Below, one piece after another: positions 36,880 to 50,608 of a stretch of DNA of 64,000 nucleotides; position 1 is the first letter of the stretch, and every line of letters starts with the position of its first letter. Both the position numbers and the translations under genes were made by a program. Source of the DNA: Allolobophora icterica (Eukaryota > Annelida > Clitellata > Crassiclitellata > Lumbricidae); the NCBI GenBank assembly GCA_963556255.1, contig OY744612.1, forward strand, positions 26,327,637-26,391,636, in the 5' to 3' direction. The notes under the pieces were generated by a model. That model was not told the origin of the DNA. It did no database searches and saw nothing but the letters and a program-made list of their open reading frames with translations.

Positions 36880-38330
36880 CACCACACACACACATATATT
36901 TATATATATATATGCACGAGTACTAGTAGTGACATAATATAATTTATCCATAAAAAATACTCCACAGAGTACTCACTCAAACATTACTCAAAATCGGCTG
37001 CCCTATTCATGGGATGGTGCAGAAGCTGGATAGGGGAGCTCTTCATTATTAATACATTGTCAACAATAGTTCAAAGTTTGGCCAACATACAGTCCAAAGG
37101 TCACAAGTCAATATAAAATAGGTCGTGGGTTACGCTAAATTATTTTTGCCAAACAAAATCCTAAATAACACAAAATCGTATATAAAACATTTTAAAAAAG
37201 AATTCTGTCAACACAAATCTAAAAACCGTCAAATACCAAAAAATCCAAATGACCTTAACAGGTCAAATGTCAAGGTTACATATGAATGTAATGGGTACAT
37301 CAACATTATTGACAATATGCACATAATATACAGAGCGAGTCCAAAATTCAGGACACATCTTTCCAAAGTTACAAATTATAACTTACATGCTGTAATTAAC
37401 TCAGCTGTGGTAATTTGACCATCTCTTCTAAATTACATATTATCAGTACTTTACTACTACACGTAGCAATAATAAATTACGATGTTACTCTTACTACAGT
37501 AATGTAGGCCTACAGTAACAGTACTTGCAAAGTACAGTAATCTACTCTACAACAGTGATAATTTGTGCAGGAACTATACCAAATGGTTTGAAAGTTATAC
37601 ATTACAATGTAAAAATTACACTATTACACTAACACAGATTACTCTGAACTATGAATACCACAAACTGCAGCAGTAACAGATTAACTAATCTTGTCGAACT
37701 TAACAGTTTCCTGAATTACTCAAAACCTATGAAACGCCGATTACACATTAACAGCAGTAAAACATAAAACGGATGTAAAAATACGTTGCGGCTGGCGTAA
37801 ATGTAACATGAATGCAGAAATGATCAGACATCCATGTAAATTAATCTCTAAAATAAGTAAAATAGTTTGACAAAGGAAAATATACTGCAGTTTAGATTCC
37901 TGAAATACCAGAACATGGTTTAATAATAAATCTAATAATAATACACCCACCTTTGAGTTAATAACAATAATAATAATAATAATAATAATATACCGCAAAT
38001 ACGGCCTACTCCCTGCAACATATGAATTTTCTGTTACAGTAGCCCTTGAAACCCTCAGCCCCATTAACAGCATTGCCGGCTGAAGGGCCTAGAAAGGGAA
38101 ATGAGTGCCTCCTCTACGTCCCACTTGTGGGATATTGGACCTAATTTACTTACTTTAAACAAAAGAAAACACTAATAATAATAATAATAGCACACACCTA
38201 TACAGTTGCAATTCAACGCTTTAATGCTGTGGCCTATCACAACACATTTTCCTGCTAGAACTTGATGAGGTTCAGCCAATCCAGAAATAATTAATTAATT
38301 AATATCTAAGCTTCCAAGGGATCATATGTA
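36493..38330. other. AT-rich DNA without a recognised gene
   Basis: Contains (AT)n at 36834-36868 next to a CACA run, and an (AAT)n tract near 37965-37990. The long stretch of weak open frames has no recognisable protein. Confidence 0.45.
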
Positions 38331-38337
38331 CCTTGGG

Positions 38338-38601
38338 CAGGGGCGGATCCAGGGGGGCCAATCCGGCCATGGCCCCCCATTTGAAATTTTTATTTATTTT
38401 TGACATGTGTTTTATGGGCGTTTTATGATCTTTACAAAGGCGTGGCCCCCCTGTAGGCGTGGATGAGTAAAATGTACACAGAACGTAGATGTACACAGAA
38501 GACATTAAAAAGGTTAATGACTAAAAAAAAGGTCATCAACTTTTTGGGAGATGACTACAAAATTTTTGCCCCCCCTGATAGACCTTCTGGATCCGCCCCT
38601 G
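38338..38601. mobile_element. hAT MITE (264 bp)
   Basis: Perfect ends CAGGGGCGGATCCAG and CTGGATCCGCCCCTG with exact duplication ACCTTGGG (38330-38337, 38602-38609). The interior contains the GTCATCAACTTTTT word also found at 24980, 27340 and 45040. Confidence 0.93.
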
Positions 38602-38869
38602 ACCTTGGGGCAAATTAAAAAAAATAATATCAGTAATAATAATAATATATATATAGTGATTTTGACAAAAATGAGTTGAAAATCTGCAACGAAATTCATT
38701 CTTACTAGCATTGCACGACAGTTTACAACACGTCACAAACATAACAAATGTTGTAAGCAAAGGCTTGTAATGTAACAGAACACTTATATACCACATTTAC
38801 AAAATCCAACAGAAACTCTACTTATAAACGCTGCCGTAGTGACAATTTCCAGCTGAGTGGACAGGGATT

Positions 38870-39135
38870 TACATGGGGCCACGGATAGACAGACTTGGGG
38901 CCAATGAAAGACTTTGGCCAAGGTTATACTTAGGGTCGCACATTTACTTGAGGCAAATGATTGAATTGGGGGCCAATGATTTACTTGGGGCTAAGGATTT
39001 ACTTGGGGCTAACCCTGACTTGGGGCAAAGAATTGACTTGTGTCCAAGAATTACCTTGAAGCCAAGGATCACCTTGGAGCACGGATTGACTTGAAGCCAA
39101 GGATTAACTTGGGCCAAGGATCGACCTGGGACTGA
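38870..39135. repeat. Degenerate 18-bp minisatellite (ACTTGGGGCTAAGGATT type)
   Basis: More than a dozen diverged copies of a TTACTTGGGGCCAAGGA-like unit. A second degenerate array of short CAGTGAATCAGTGAGT-type words follows at 39370-39545. Confidence 0.8.
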
Positions 39136-39744
39136 GAATTTAATTTATATAAACTTGGAGCTATTTCAAAATCTGTGAGTGATTTTTATGATTAAGAAAA
39201 CGAGAATTTTCGTTCTAACTGATCGACATTAATTTTATTAGATAATAATAATAATTTTTTATAATGCATTTTTTGAAAGTTTTCAAGTCAACCTGAGTAG
39301 CCATTTACTTGTGATCTCACTAGTTATCCTGTCTCAGTTAACCTGTCCTACACACTAACAGGGAGTAGTCATTCAATCAGTGAATCAGTGAGTTGCTGAA
39401 TGAGCAAGTCATTGGATCACTGAATCGGAGAAGCAAGTCAGTGAATCGGTCAGCGAATCATCGAGTCTTGAACCAGTCCGTGAATCAGGTCGTGCATCAA
39501 TAAGTCATTGAGATTGATGTCTTGGTAAGTGAATTAGTAAAATGAGTTGGTGACCCAGTCATCAAGCACATTTCTCCCGGTTTCAAAGTATTTCCAGCGT
39601 ACACATGCTCACCAATATGACTTGGAGCACCATCGACAAATGAATAGCATACTCAAGGAACTGGCTCCACAGAAGTTACTACATAAAACTTCATATCTGG
39701 CACAGCCATTCCTCTAGAAGAAAAGTCCACTGAGGTAAATCTGA

Positions 39745-39999
39745 TCAACAATAAGTAACCAACAACAACAATACACTGACAATAACCACAACAGCAAAGT
39801 GACACTGCCGTGGCGTGATCATCGACACACCCGAGTTCAAGTCGATGTCACCTATGATTTCGTTCCTTTGTGGGAAGTCGTCGTTGATGTCGAGGGAGCC
39901 CGTGTCAAGCGTGATTCTGAGAATGGCGACATTCTGAGAGTGAGCCGGCCATATAGAAACGTCTTCACGCAGGACGTTTGGATGACCAATATCATTTCG
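39745..39999 (-). CDS. CPM: CPM-like exon 9: C-terminal tail with probable GPI signal
   Basis: Acceptor CCCTTGTAG. The 84 residues start [17 protein letters not shown] and end in a 15-residue hydrophobic run before TYC and TGA. A small-residue patch (NSGVS) about ten residues before the hydrophobic run could be the cleavage site. The phase-0 join and the hydrophobic end support this exon; the middle is not conserved enough to recognise by eye. Confidence 0.75.
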   Translation of the reverse strand, partial: RNDIGHPNVLREDVSIWPAHSQNVAILRITLDTGSLDINDDFPQRNEIIGDIDLNSGVSMITPRQCHFAVVVIVSVLLLLVTYC

Positions 40000-42900
40000 C
40001 TACAAGGGACAGATCACAAGAAATTACTGTCCATTCATTCATTCACTAATTCATTTATATAGCACCTTTACAAGACAATTCATCGGAAGCACTCACAGAT
40101 GACAGTGAAAAAACACAAGAAGATAAAATTATTCGTTAAACTGACAATACATTCTCTGCCTAAATAACAATGACAGGAAGTCAAAAACTGAAATTCATTG
40201 TTTGGAGGTTATGCAAGCAAAGGCTTGATCAGAACTATATTAAAATAAAATATCAATTCCACCTCTAATTCTATTTACGGAGTAGCTAACAACTGTGTCA
40301 TCAAGTTTCAAGTGTACTGGGGCAGACATGTTTGAATAACTTAAAACATAGAATTCCATCAGATACTAATTAGCTTTACACATATATAAGCTGTACGTTC
40401 AGTCGTTCAGGTGAAGATATTGTGCAAAATCCCATGAAGATACATTGCAATATTTAACGTGTGAAAACAAGGCATAAGTTGCTGACGATATGTTGAAAAA
40501 TGCATAAATACTACAGAACAGCTAAAGAAATGTATGAGAATTTACCATAGCTTTTTCTGTCTTTGGTGTCAGCTGGAAGCTGTATTGAATCGCACGATAT
40601 GCAGGGGCAGTTACCTGAAACATGCAAAAAAACAGACCTGTGCATATATGAAATCAAACTGTGAAATGTCGTACATTAATGCGCTATGCACCGTGTGTGA
40701 AAATAGGCCCTGAAATAACTTCTGGTCTGCGTTGCTGCAAGTAAACAGCGATAGATTCATACGAAAACAACACAGTGTTATTGGTGTCGGTGACTATTGG
40801 TAAGCATCAGCTGGAAGAGTTCACATTGCTGGCAGATGATTGTTGCACTACATTACATTACAGGTTGTGGGGCAACTGTGTTTGTAATCTAATGATTTAT
40901 ATAGCACCTATATCTCAATGCACAAGACATCAACTGACGGTCGTTCAACATGAGCCATAGTCAAAGACCATATTGTGCTGGAGCAGCTCGGTCAAAGAGG
41001 GATAGTTAAGAAAATCAGAAGGTAGACTATGGCGAGTATGTCTGTTGAAATTAGGGTCCACCGGAAATCGCCTCGGACATTTGCCTCGGCTGGAAATCCC
41101 GTTTTCGGAACTATTCGCCTCGGCAAATACTGTAGATGCAAATAGCTGCAAAAACAATTTTCTTTTTAAAATTTTTTTCTTCTTTAAAAACTTATTCAAA
41201 AACTTCCGTATATAAAATTATAAATGTTCAGCCTTAAAACAATTACACATCCATTGAATTCAATTCCATTTTCTTGAAATTATGTCAATTTACTGAATTT
41301 AATGCAATTTTAGAAAACTTCACAACTGCACAGAAATTACTAAAATTCAAAATGTATCAGTCACTTATTAAAATTACACAAATTTATTTCGAAAATTTTT
41401 TATTACATGAAAATGTGAAGCTTCGCATATGGAACAAATGGTACCTGGTTCGTTTCCGGATCCGGCAAATAGTAAATCCAAATACTCGGATTCGGTACTT
41501 GGTGGAAAATGTCTTTCCGGTGGACCCCTAGTTGAAATAGAAGAGTCTTAAGCTTTTGAATTCATGCTTACCTCGATTGTGTAGTTGCCAGGCAGAAGGA
41601 TGCGCCAGAATTCTCCGAGGGCTGTTGTCTTGGCACCATGCAACCTGTCAAGAACTCTGACGGATGCATTGGCGACTGGAGCACCATCACGGTCAACTAC
41701 CACACCCTTCACCCCTAAACAGATCAATACATCAGATCTCAGGATTTGTATAGCCCCATTTATGCTGACACCTCTCGAAGCACCACCTCTGAGAGGTTCC
41801 GAAAAGATGATAGACAATGTTTGGTTACAAAATGCAGTGTTCAATACTGGTGAACTTTTTGTTCTAACATTCTTAGAGAACTTGAGCATCACTCACGCCA
41901 GGATAGGCAGCGTTTTATTTAACAACTTCGCGGCCGCATACCAGATATATCCGGCACCCAACAGAAAATGTCTGCGCACTACCTCCGGATTATTCCGGTG
42001 CATACATACTCACTGAGGGACATTGCTGAAGCAGTGAATTTTACGCTTTGTGGCATATATAATATTACAACAGACTAGGTTTGTGCTGCAATTTGTAACA
42101 AAGTTGATATATGAGTGACTTCCAGTCTGGTAGCTAAGCAGCAGCAAGTAAGGGTGGTACACTACCACAGTACTGCAATATGGGTTCTGTGGATATACAT
42201 GATCAAATGCTTGAATCAGCATCAAGAAAATCAATGAAGTGATACAAGAAAGTTACATTCCACTAGTCTTGCACGTGACTAAGCACATGTTCTGTATCAG
42301 AAAAACGGTGCAGACGAACAGGAATAGGTTATTTTGTAGAACAGTTCCTTTTTTTCAGCCATTTGTTGTTCTTGATTTCAGATTTGTTTTTTTTTGCAAA
42401 AACTCATAAATCTACCTTAATTTTTGCAGAATTTTGTTTTGCACATCAGATATAATCCAACAAAAAACAATGAATACGCATTAGTAGGTACACTTTTGAA
42501 ATTCTCATATTTTTCGCTTTTTCGTGTGGTGCCAGGAAATTTGGTCTCTGGCTGTTAAGGGGTTAAGTACTTATAAGATGCTATATGAAGTATCAACTGC
42601 CAATTGAACATCTTATCAGTACATTAAGGTTATTTCTACTCACGGTGCTTTAAAACCAAAAATCCATCTATACATAAAAGATACTGAACAGAAATAAATG
42701 ACAAACATGTATATTTATTATTTTATATAGAATCTTATCAGATATTCCGAGACAAAGCAATCATAAAAATGATACAACTAAGCAGATTTAAAATAGAAGT
42801 TCTACATTGCTCCGAGTTAGAGGAGTAATTCTTCATTGCTCTTTCCAATCCGCATTGCCTGCTCCCTGTCTGCCTACATCTGTATGTTTGTATGTGTCAG

Positions 42901-43655
42901 TACTTTCCTAATGTCTGTCTGCGTCTACCTGAACTGTACAGGTTAACTATATGCTGCCTGTTAGTGTATACTCCACACTCTGGTCAAAATCAGTATCCAG
43001 CGTACCCACGAGAGTTAGAGAGTTATTTCCATCGCTAAGGCAATTCCACTTATCTCCTGCTGTTTCTTTTTATCCCATTCACATTTCCCGTGAACTTCCG
43101 CCTTTTCCTATCCCCTCTTCCAGATCTTCCCCCTCCAGCACCGCTGGAGTTCCGCACATGGGTCTGTGATGCACAACCGTTTCAGCCACACACATAAGCC
43201 ACTCCTCATGGAAGTTCATATCGTAGCTCCCAGTTGGATTCAATTAGCCACTCATTCCATGTTTTCTCAGTCCACACATGGAATGAGAACGAAGATGCAC
43301 CCACTTCCCAACCTATTTCCAACATTCCATTTTTATTCTACAGTGGACCACATGCATCATATAACTATAGACAGTTATACACCACAACATCACTTACATC
43401 ATATAACATTATATATAACTTGTGTGCACATCAACACATAAATTATATATTCTTGCACACTAATAATTACGTACATACCGGTAGTTATAAATAATGTGCT
43501 AAGGGATAAATGTTCATGCACACCAATTACAGAATTATTTCCTGCTATAACTTACCACATAAAACAGAAGATAGCACAATTATACATATATTTCTAAATA
43601 GAAGGGCACACATAAAGACACACATATATAAATCTTATTTAAATATGCTTCATGA

Positions 43656-43722
<67 letters not shown>

Positions 43723-46700
43723 CATATGCAGAGATATATTCCTATGGCAAGACACTGAAAACTGGGTGTCAGAAGACACCTGGTGAAGAAATTTAGCTGT
43801 AATTCATTGATCAACTGGTTTCTACGATAAATCAACAACACAACACATACAAAACAACAACACTACACACACTAAAAATAGCAATAATGCTACACATACA
43901 ATAACAACAACAATACATATAAGACCAACAGCAATAGTAAATCGTGAAAACATGGAAGTCCAGCAGGTGAGTAGGTAAGATTGTAGATGACTCTGACCTA
44001 AGTGAGCCTGAGTAAGAAAAGTGATGAGAGCGTTTTTGTTGTCGTTCCAGAAAGCTTCGAGCTCAGTATGGCTCGGGAATTTACAGCACGAGATCTCAAG
44101 AGTCAGCTCCATACAACCTCCGAAGATGTAGTTGTAGTCCTGCATCGACCCTACACAACCAACCAATGATAACTAATAAATAAATAAATAATTTTGCAAC
44201 ATGGTGCTTCAACACAATCTGGTCCATCTGTATCCCATGCTTCTGTGGCACGTTTGCTACACCTGAACTTGACAAGATGTATCAATGATGTACCAAAAAC
44301 ACAACGACAATAATAAATAAATTAATTAATAATTTGCAATTTCGTGCTTCAGTGCAGTTGCTTCCATGGTACACATGTGTGGGTGTGTGTGTGTGTGTAG
44401 GTGTGTGTGCAGGCCCGCCGGGAGGGGTGAGGGGGTGGCAAATGCCCAGGGGCCCGGCGATTTTTAAGGGCCCTGGGCAGGGCCTGAATCAACTTATGAA
44501 AAATATTATAATCAATTATAGAAAGTTTATGATTTATGCCTTTTTAAATATAATATTACCAACATTTAACAATCAGTTTAAACTTCAAGCATCTGAATAC
44601 TAACTCACTTATCATTTTTGCTATATTCAATTAGTGTTTTTTTTATTTTCCCATACAGCCTAAAAATAGTTTAGAGGCCCGTGCTGCTCTGCCTAGAGGC
44701 CCGGAATTTCTGTCGGTGGGCCTGTGTGTGTATGTATGTGCATCAAGCCACTTAATATGTACCTCTCAGAGGTGCCAACTACCTCTCAAGGGTACGTTTG
44801 CTATGCTTCAACTTGATACATCTCATCTAGTTGAGGCATAGCGCACATACCTTTAAGAGGCACTCGGCACCTCTAAGAGGTACACTAACCACTTCACCAC
44901 CACATACCGGCAGAGGAGGCGATCTTGTCTGAGAGGTGGGGAGACAAAGTCGGCCATGGTCTGGTCGATGACCTTTTTTAGGAATTCCCAACAAAATTTC
45001 TAAACTTTTTTGGAATTACTACGATTTCATCTCCCAAAAAAGTTGACGACCTTTTTTTACTCATTAAAACAATGTCATTACCTTTTTCCAAAACGTCATC
45101 CCCCACTGTTAGACCTTTTTTATAAATTTTTCTCCCCAAAAAATTCTTTGACTTTTCTTAGGAATTTGTTCTTACTTTCTCATAATTTTCGGGGAGAACA
45201 CTTCTCCTGAAAAATTTTATTTTTACCTCGTCTGGTCAAAAAAGACTGTGAAAACCCTTACACGCAATTACATTTGCTGGCCTTTTTAAGTCTTTCTTCA
45301 AAATTTGGGGGGACAGATGTATGGCGTGCCCCCCCCCACTCCTAAAGGTGGGGTCTTGTCCCCCGCGACTCCCCTAGATCGCCGCCCATGAATACCGGAT
45401 ATATCTATCACCAACAGAAAACGTCAGCGCCTTACCTCTGGATATTACAACAATAATATCACTTTTTTGTGCGGCGCCTGTATCACAGGTGTACAATTCA
45501 TAAATATATTAACACAATAAGATGATGACGATGACGATGATGATGACGACGACGATGATGATGACAAGAAGCAGTATTAGTAGTATCAGAACATGGCAGA
45601 TGATGACAAAGATTGTAATGTTGCAGGTTGCATGGCAGTCTATTCAAGAGTGACCGTTAATCATGGCAAAGTTACCATGTATTGCATTGTAAGTGGAAGA
45701 ATTGTTCTGTCACTCTCCGCTACCTATAATTTCCACTCACCCGTGACTAGGTACCACGAGGCACCATTGACAATGCCTTCAGGGAAATGGTCATGGTCCC
45801 ACGGACACCGGTGGGCGAGGTACATAGTCCGATGGGCGTAACTGTAACTCCTGGCAAGATATACAAAGACGTCATCATCGCTTGATCGAGCATACGACGG
45901 AAACTGCATGCCTAAAGAAGAAGAAACACCTGTCAATCAATAACACACGTGCCCTGTCAATCAAACCCCTATCTAAGTCCATACACCTGTCAGCCACACA
46001 CCAGTTCTGTCAATACCTGAGTGGAATCATTTTCCTCAGGTTGACACGGCTTTCATGGGTAACACTGTTTCTACTTTAAATTATTCTTAAGAACTTTATT
46101 GATTGTACTGCAAAAATGAAGAATGGAGAAACTTGAGAATGCAGAAAACCAATCTACTCTAGAGAGAGAGAGAGAGCCAGAGGCATAAAGAGATGGAGAG
46201 TAATACCGAGAGAGACGAGGGTCGAGAATCACAAGCAGAAAGACAGGCAGTCATACAAAGACAGACAGAAAGAATGACAGAGAAATACAAAGACACAGAG
46301 ACAGAAGCAGATGGACAGACAAAGATAGACAGATAAGCCAAGATTTAGACAGACAAAACAGATATAGAAAGACAGACAAAGACAGACATGCAGACACAAA
46401 CAGACAGAACAACAGACAGACCACACATGATCCATATATAAACAGAATGAACGTTAGGGTTAGTGTTAGTGAGCTAAACAGACAGAAAGGCAGGTATATC
46501 CTACAACAAAACACACAAAGACATGAAGACAGACAAAGACACATAGACAGAAAAATACAGACAGACATAGACAATAGGATGAGCAGAATAGACCGACCTT
46601 TGGGCAGATTGTCATAGGGATAGTTTGCGACCATGGTTCCGCCATGTAGGGTGGCCGATAGGACAAACTGGAAACGGTCCAGCCAGTCCATAATTGCCTT

Positions 46701-48975
46701 TGTCTCCACCTGGCGTTCAACCGGATTTGTCACAAAGTAGTCAGGAAAGTTGCGATTCAGATCATACCCATTTGCGTTGTACCTGTCAACCCGAAAAACA
46801 GTCGCTCACTGATGGCACAATGTTAGTGACAACCGAAGATAGAACAGTAACGAGCACACCAACGCACTGAAGAACTCCAGTGCATAGAACAGATGACGAG
46901 TGATTGAAAATCAGAAACAGAGATAGATAGAGAAACAGACAAAACACAGACAGAGACAGACAGGCAAAGACAGAGACAGAACCAAAGAGACAGAGACAGA
47001 CAGATATACAGACATACATATAGACAGACAGACAGACAGCTATATAGCTAACTGGTTAATTGAAAGAGGATCACATACACAAGCAAATAACCAATCCATC
47101 AATTTCTGAGATGATCCCTCAACCGCAAATCAGACAATCTACCTTGGAAACCACAGCTAAGCTCATATCTAGAGCCACATGAATGGTAGTTTATAGCACC
47201 ACAGATAGTCCAGGTCTTTACATACCGGCCCCGTACACCCATGCAGTCTCCTCGGCTGTAGTTGTCTGCGATGGCATATCCATCAGGATTCATCGAGACG
47301 AGAATGTGAATGCGAGTCGTGCGCAGTAAGCGCGTTATGGTTTCGTTACGCTGGTAATTTGTGACGAGATAGTGAATCAGCTGAATCAGCACTTCTCGGC
47401 TTACCACCTACAAGTGTCGTACAGCACTGCATAAAATGTCTCCATTGACTGGTAACATTTTTGTTTTGCATTGTGTTATATTGTGCAATTGTATCTAACT
47501 GTATTGTATTATATTGCATTGTATTGTCTTGAATTGTAGCTAATGTATTGTTCTATTAGAATACACTGGATATACTATAACTATACAGTGTTTGTATTAT
47601 ATGATGATAATTTTTAAGTTATCAATTTTTTATTACATGAAGTGAGCCTATGTCTGTCTGTCTGTCTGTATCTGTTCGTCTGTCTGTCTGTCTGCAACTG
47701 TCATCTATCCGTCTGTCTGTATCTGTCCGTCTGTCTGTATCTGTCTGTCAGTCTGTATCTGTCCGTCTGTATCTGTCCGTCTGTCTGTACCTGTCCATCT
47801 CTGTCTGTCTGTATCTATCTGTCTGTATCACTGTGCACTCTATTTTCCGTCTTTATCACTGTGTCCCTGCCTGCATGATTTTTTTATGACGTTTGTCTAC
47901 ATGTCTGCATATGTCTGCCTGCGTGTCTGTCCTTATCTATGCAACTGTGTTTTGTTACCTCGTTGCCATGGATGTTGCCGACGTATTTGACCTCAGGTCG
48001 AAGCAAGACGTGTTCCCTTGGAGACTCACCGATCACAATTACCGTTAGATTCCGACCTACGATCACAGCTCAATCAATCAATCGATCGATCGATCAGTCA
48101 AAGGCACTCTAACCACGAACCCATTTGATTTTAGGGAAGCATTCCACTGAGCTGCTCCATTACGGTATGTATGTATGTATCTGACTGTTTGTAAAGCGTT
48201 CCTTAAGAACCTCGCAAGGGCACGGTGAGGGTAGCCCACGTAAATTTAAAATTAAATAAACTTAAAACAACATTTGTACGATAAATAGTTTTAAAGCACA
48301 AAACCTGTATAATCTGGTCAGGATTAGCCGAGAAATAATGAACGGCAAAGAAAGTGAGACTTATGCACAAATAGAGAATATATACTGGCTTAACAGGTAC
48401 ATGACTAATGACGATAGACATTTCAAGCACTGGCATCACAAAATCTCAGAAATAGCATAATAATAACAACAATCCATTTCTGAGTAGTTCTCCTTGAAGA
48501 GGCGCTATATAAATGTCCCTTGTGAATCTTATCCCATGCACAAAGCATCTGTGCACCAGTTCAACAAAATGCCCCTTTTTTGCTACAGTACAATCTTTTA
48601 AATCTAATCTAATTTCTAAACTACTTTTTTTATCTTTTTAATTTTTAATTTTAACATTCGCGTGATGTCAGCCTTATATACGGTCTTTCTTAAATATATT
48701 AAATGGACCACAGACCATGCAATACACGACTCTAAGGCTTTCACTACACAGATACCTCGAAAGGATTTTCCTATGCTGTAGAGATGTGTGATGCTGGGGT
48801 AAGACGCGACGACGTAGTTGAGGTAGCTCGTCAGCCAATGTTCGTCATGATAATCAAAGTCCGGAGGAGGCAGCGGCAGGTGGCCGCCGGAAGACTCTGG
48901 AACCGCCGCGGCCTCTGAGGGATGATGGGGCACGGCGACGACGAGAGCAAGGAGCAGGCTGGACAGAACGAACAT
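39745..48975 (-). CDS. CPM: Carboxypeptidase M-like metallocarboxypeptidase, nine exons, 491 aa
   Basis: Nine exons join in phase to 492 codons including the stop. Residues 1-22 are a signal peptide ([15 protein letters not shown]). The M14 N/E-subfamily catalytic domain has zinc ligands H103 and E106 (NIHGNE) and H213 (ATLHGG). Substrate-binding residues lie in MNPDGY (145-150) and GYDLNRNF (172-179); GSMQDYNY is at 286-293 and catalytic Glu E304 in [13 protein letters not shown] transthyretin-like domain follows ([18 protein letters not shown] onward). The last exon ends in a hydrophobic tail ([18 protein letters not shown]), as expected of a GPI signal. The family removes C-terminal Arg or Lys from peptides. 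SCCKFP, single-domain length and the tail favour CPM over CPN, CPE or CPD. Confidence 0.92.
40000..41571. other. CPM-like introns 7-8 with reversed LINE/SINE 3' tails
   Basis: At 40030-40070 and 40890-40910 the words ATTTATATAGCACC and ATTTATATAGCACCTA are reverse complements of the LINE 3' signature (GGTGCTATATAAAT), so short minus-strand tails are present. 41070-41530 contains CGGAAATCGCCTCGG/CGCCTCGGCAAA words and AT-rich DNA. Confidence 0.5.
40546..40614 (-). CDS. CPM: CPM-like exon 8
   Basis: Acceptor TTTCAG, donor ATG/GTAAAT, phase 0 at both sides. Encodes [20 protein letters not shown], then KAM, the end of the transthyretin-like fold. Confidence 0.85.
41572..41714 (-). CDS. CPM: CPM-like exon 7: transthyretin-like domain
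   Basis: Acceptor CTGTTTAG, donor GAG/GTAAGC. Encodes [20 protein letters not shown], then [15 protein letters not shown], the beta-sandwich repeat typical of the N/E subfamily. Confidence 0.92.
41715..43997. other. CPM-like intron 6; (AT)n at 43655-43715
   Basis: Mostly AT-rich intron without recognisable genes. A TA/CATA microsatellite is at 43655-43715. The 42350-42560 part resembles repeat-derived DNA but gives no ends. Confidence 0.5.
43998..44150 (-). CDS. CPM: CPM-like exon 6: catalytic glutamate
   Basis: Acceptor TTGTGTAG, donor TTAG/GTCAGA. Encodes [20 protein letters not shown], then [17 protein letters not shown]. Glu304 in TLE is the general base. Confidence 0.93.
44410..44724. 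mobile_element. hAT MITE (315 bp) in CPM-like intron 5
   Basis: Left end CAGGCCCGCCGGGAGG and right end (reverse complement) CAGGCCCACCGACAG. The flanks are TGTGTGTG and TGTGTGTA, so the duplication is plausible but lies in a TG run. Strong GGGCCC content inside both ends. Confidence 0.75.
44759..44883. repeat. Imperfect 62-bp foldback (hairpin) in CPM-like intron 5
   Basis: The left arm starts GTACCTCTCAGAGGTGCC, and the reverse complement of the right arm starts GTACCTCTTAGAGGTGCC. About 80 percent of the 62 positions pair and there is almost no loop. Confidence 0.8.
44911..45390. mobile_element. hAT MITE (480 bp) in CPM-like intron 5
   Basis: Left end CAGAGGAGGCGATC, right end GATCGCCGCCCATG. 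The duplication CATACCGG/AATACCGG (44903-44910, 45391-45398) matches at 7 of 8. It contains GTTGACGACCTTTTTT words shared with 24980, 27340 and 38540. Confidence 0.8.
45741..45911 (-). CDS. CPM: CPM-like exon 5
   Basis: Acceptor TTCTTTAG, donor ACGG/GTGAGT. Encodes [20 protein letters not shown], then [16 protein letters not shown], matching the family block that precedes the MQDYNY motif. Confidence 0.92.
46150..46597. repeat. Degenerate GACAGA-rich tract in CPM-like intron 4
   Basis: Irregular AGACAGACA words on the plus strand (TCTGTCTG in the sense direction). Similar tracts fill part of intron 3 (46910-47035) and, in the opposite orientation, intron 2 (CTGTCTGT at 47645-47830). The long open frames here are repeat artefacts. 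Confidence 0.8.
46598..46782 (-). CDS. CPM: CPM-like exon 4: third zinc ligand
   Basis: Acceptor GGTTGACAG, donor AAAG/GTCGGT. Encodes [16 protein letters not shown] and later [20 protein letters not shown]. His213 completes the zinc site and Arg177 belongs to the substrate carboxylate pocket. Confidence 0.93.
47226..47407 (-). CDS. CPM: CPM-like exon 3: NPDG substrate motif
   Basis: Acceptor ACACTTGTAG, donor CG/GTATGT. Encodes [18 protein letters not shown], then [13 protein letters not shown] and a short Cys-containing loop ([10 protein letters not shown]). Confidence 0.92.
47959..48056 (-). CDS. CPM: CPM-like exon 2: first zinc-binding motif
   Basis: Acceptor GATCGTAG, donor GAG/GTAACA. 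Encodes [20 protein letters not shown], then [12 protein letters not shown] with zinc ligands His103 and Glu106. Confidence 0.92.
48470..48515 (+). mobile_element. LINE 3' tail fragment in CPM-like intron 1
   Basis: TCTGAGTAGTTCTCCTTG followed by GAGGCGCTATATAAATG matches the 3' ends at 20942 and 32878. Only the last 40-50 bp remain. Confidence 0.6.
48756..48975 (-). CDS. CPM: CPM-like exon 1: start and signal peptide
   Basis: The ATG at 48975 gives [20 protein letters not shown], then a Pro-rich linker and [20 protein letters not shown] ending SIGKSFR plus 1 nt before GTATCT. An in-frame upstream ATG at 49053 would add 26 residues, but they do not improve the signal peptide. An AG at 49024-49023 (minus strand CTTGTAG) may start this exon. 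Confidence 0.85.
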
Positions 48976-49053
48976 CTTCTTCTGCTTCAGCAACACAACC
49001 AACGACGACGATCTCCATCTAGCTACAAGAGAACAATGGCACGCGCACATCAT

Positions 49054-50608
<1,555 letters not shown>

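Noticed and set aside
39799..40062. 87-residue plus-strand frame
   Set aside because: The minus strand here gives the in-phase last exon of the CPM-like gene with acceptor, stop and hydrophobic tail; the plus frame is its shadow.
46251..46733. 160-residue minus-strand frame
   Set aside because: Only the first third is real (CPM-like exon 4 up to the GTCGGT donor at 46597); the rest is intronic CTGTCTG repeat.
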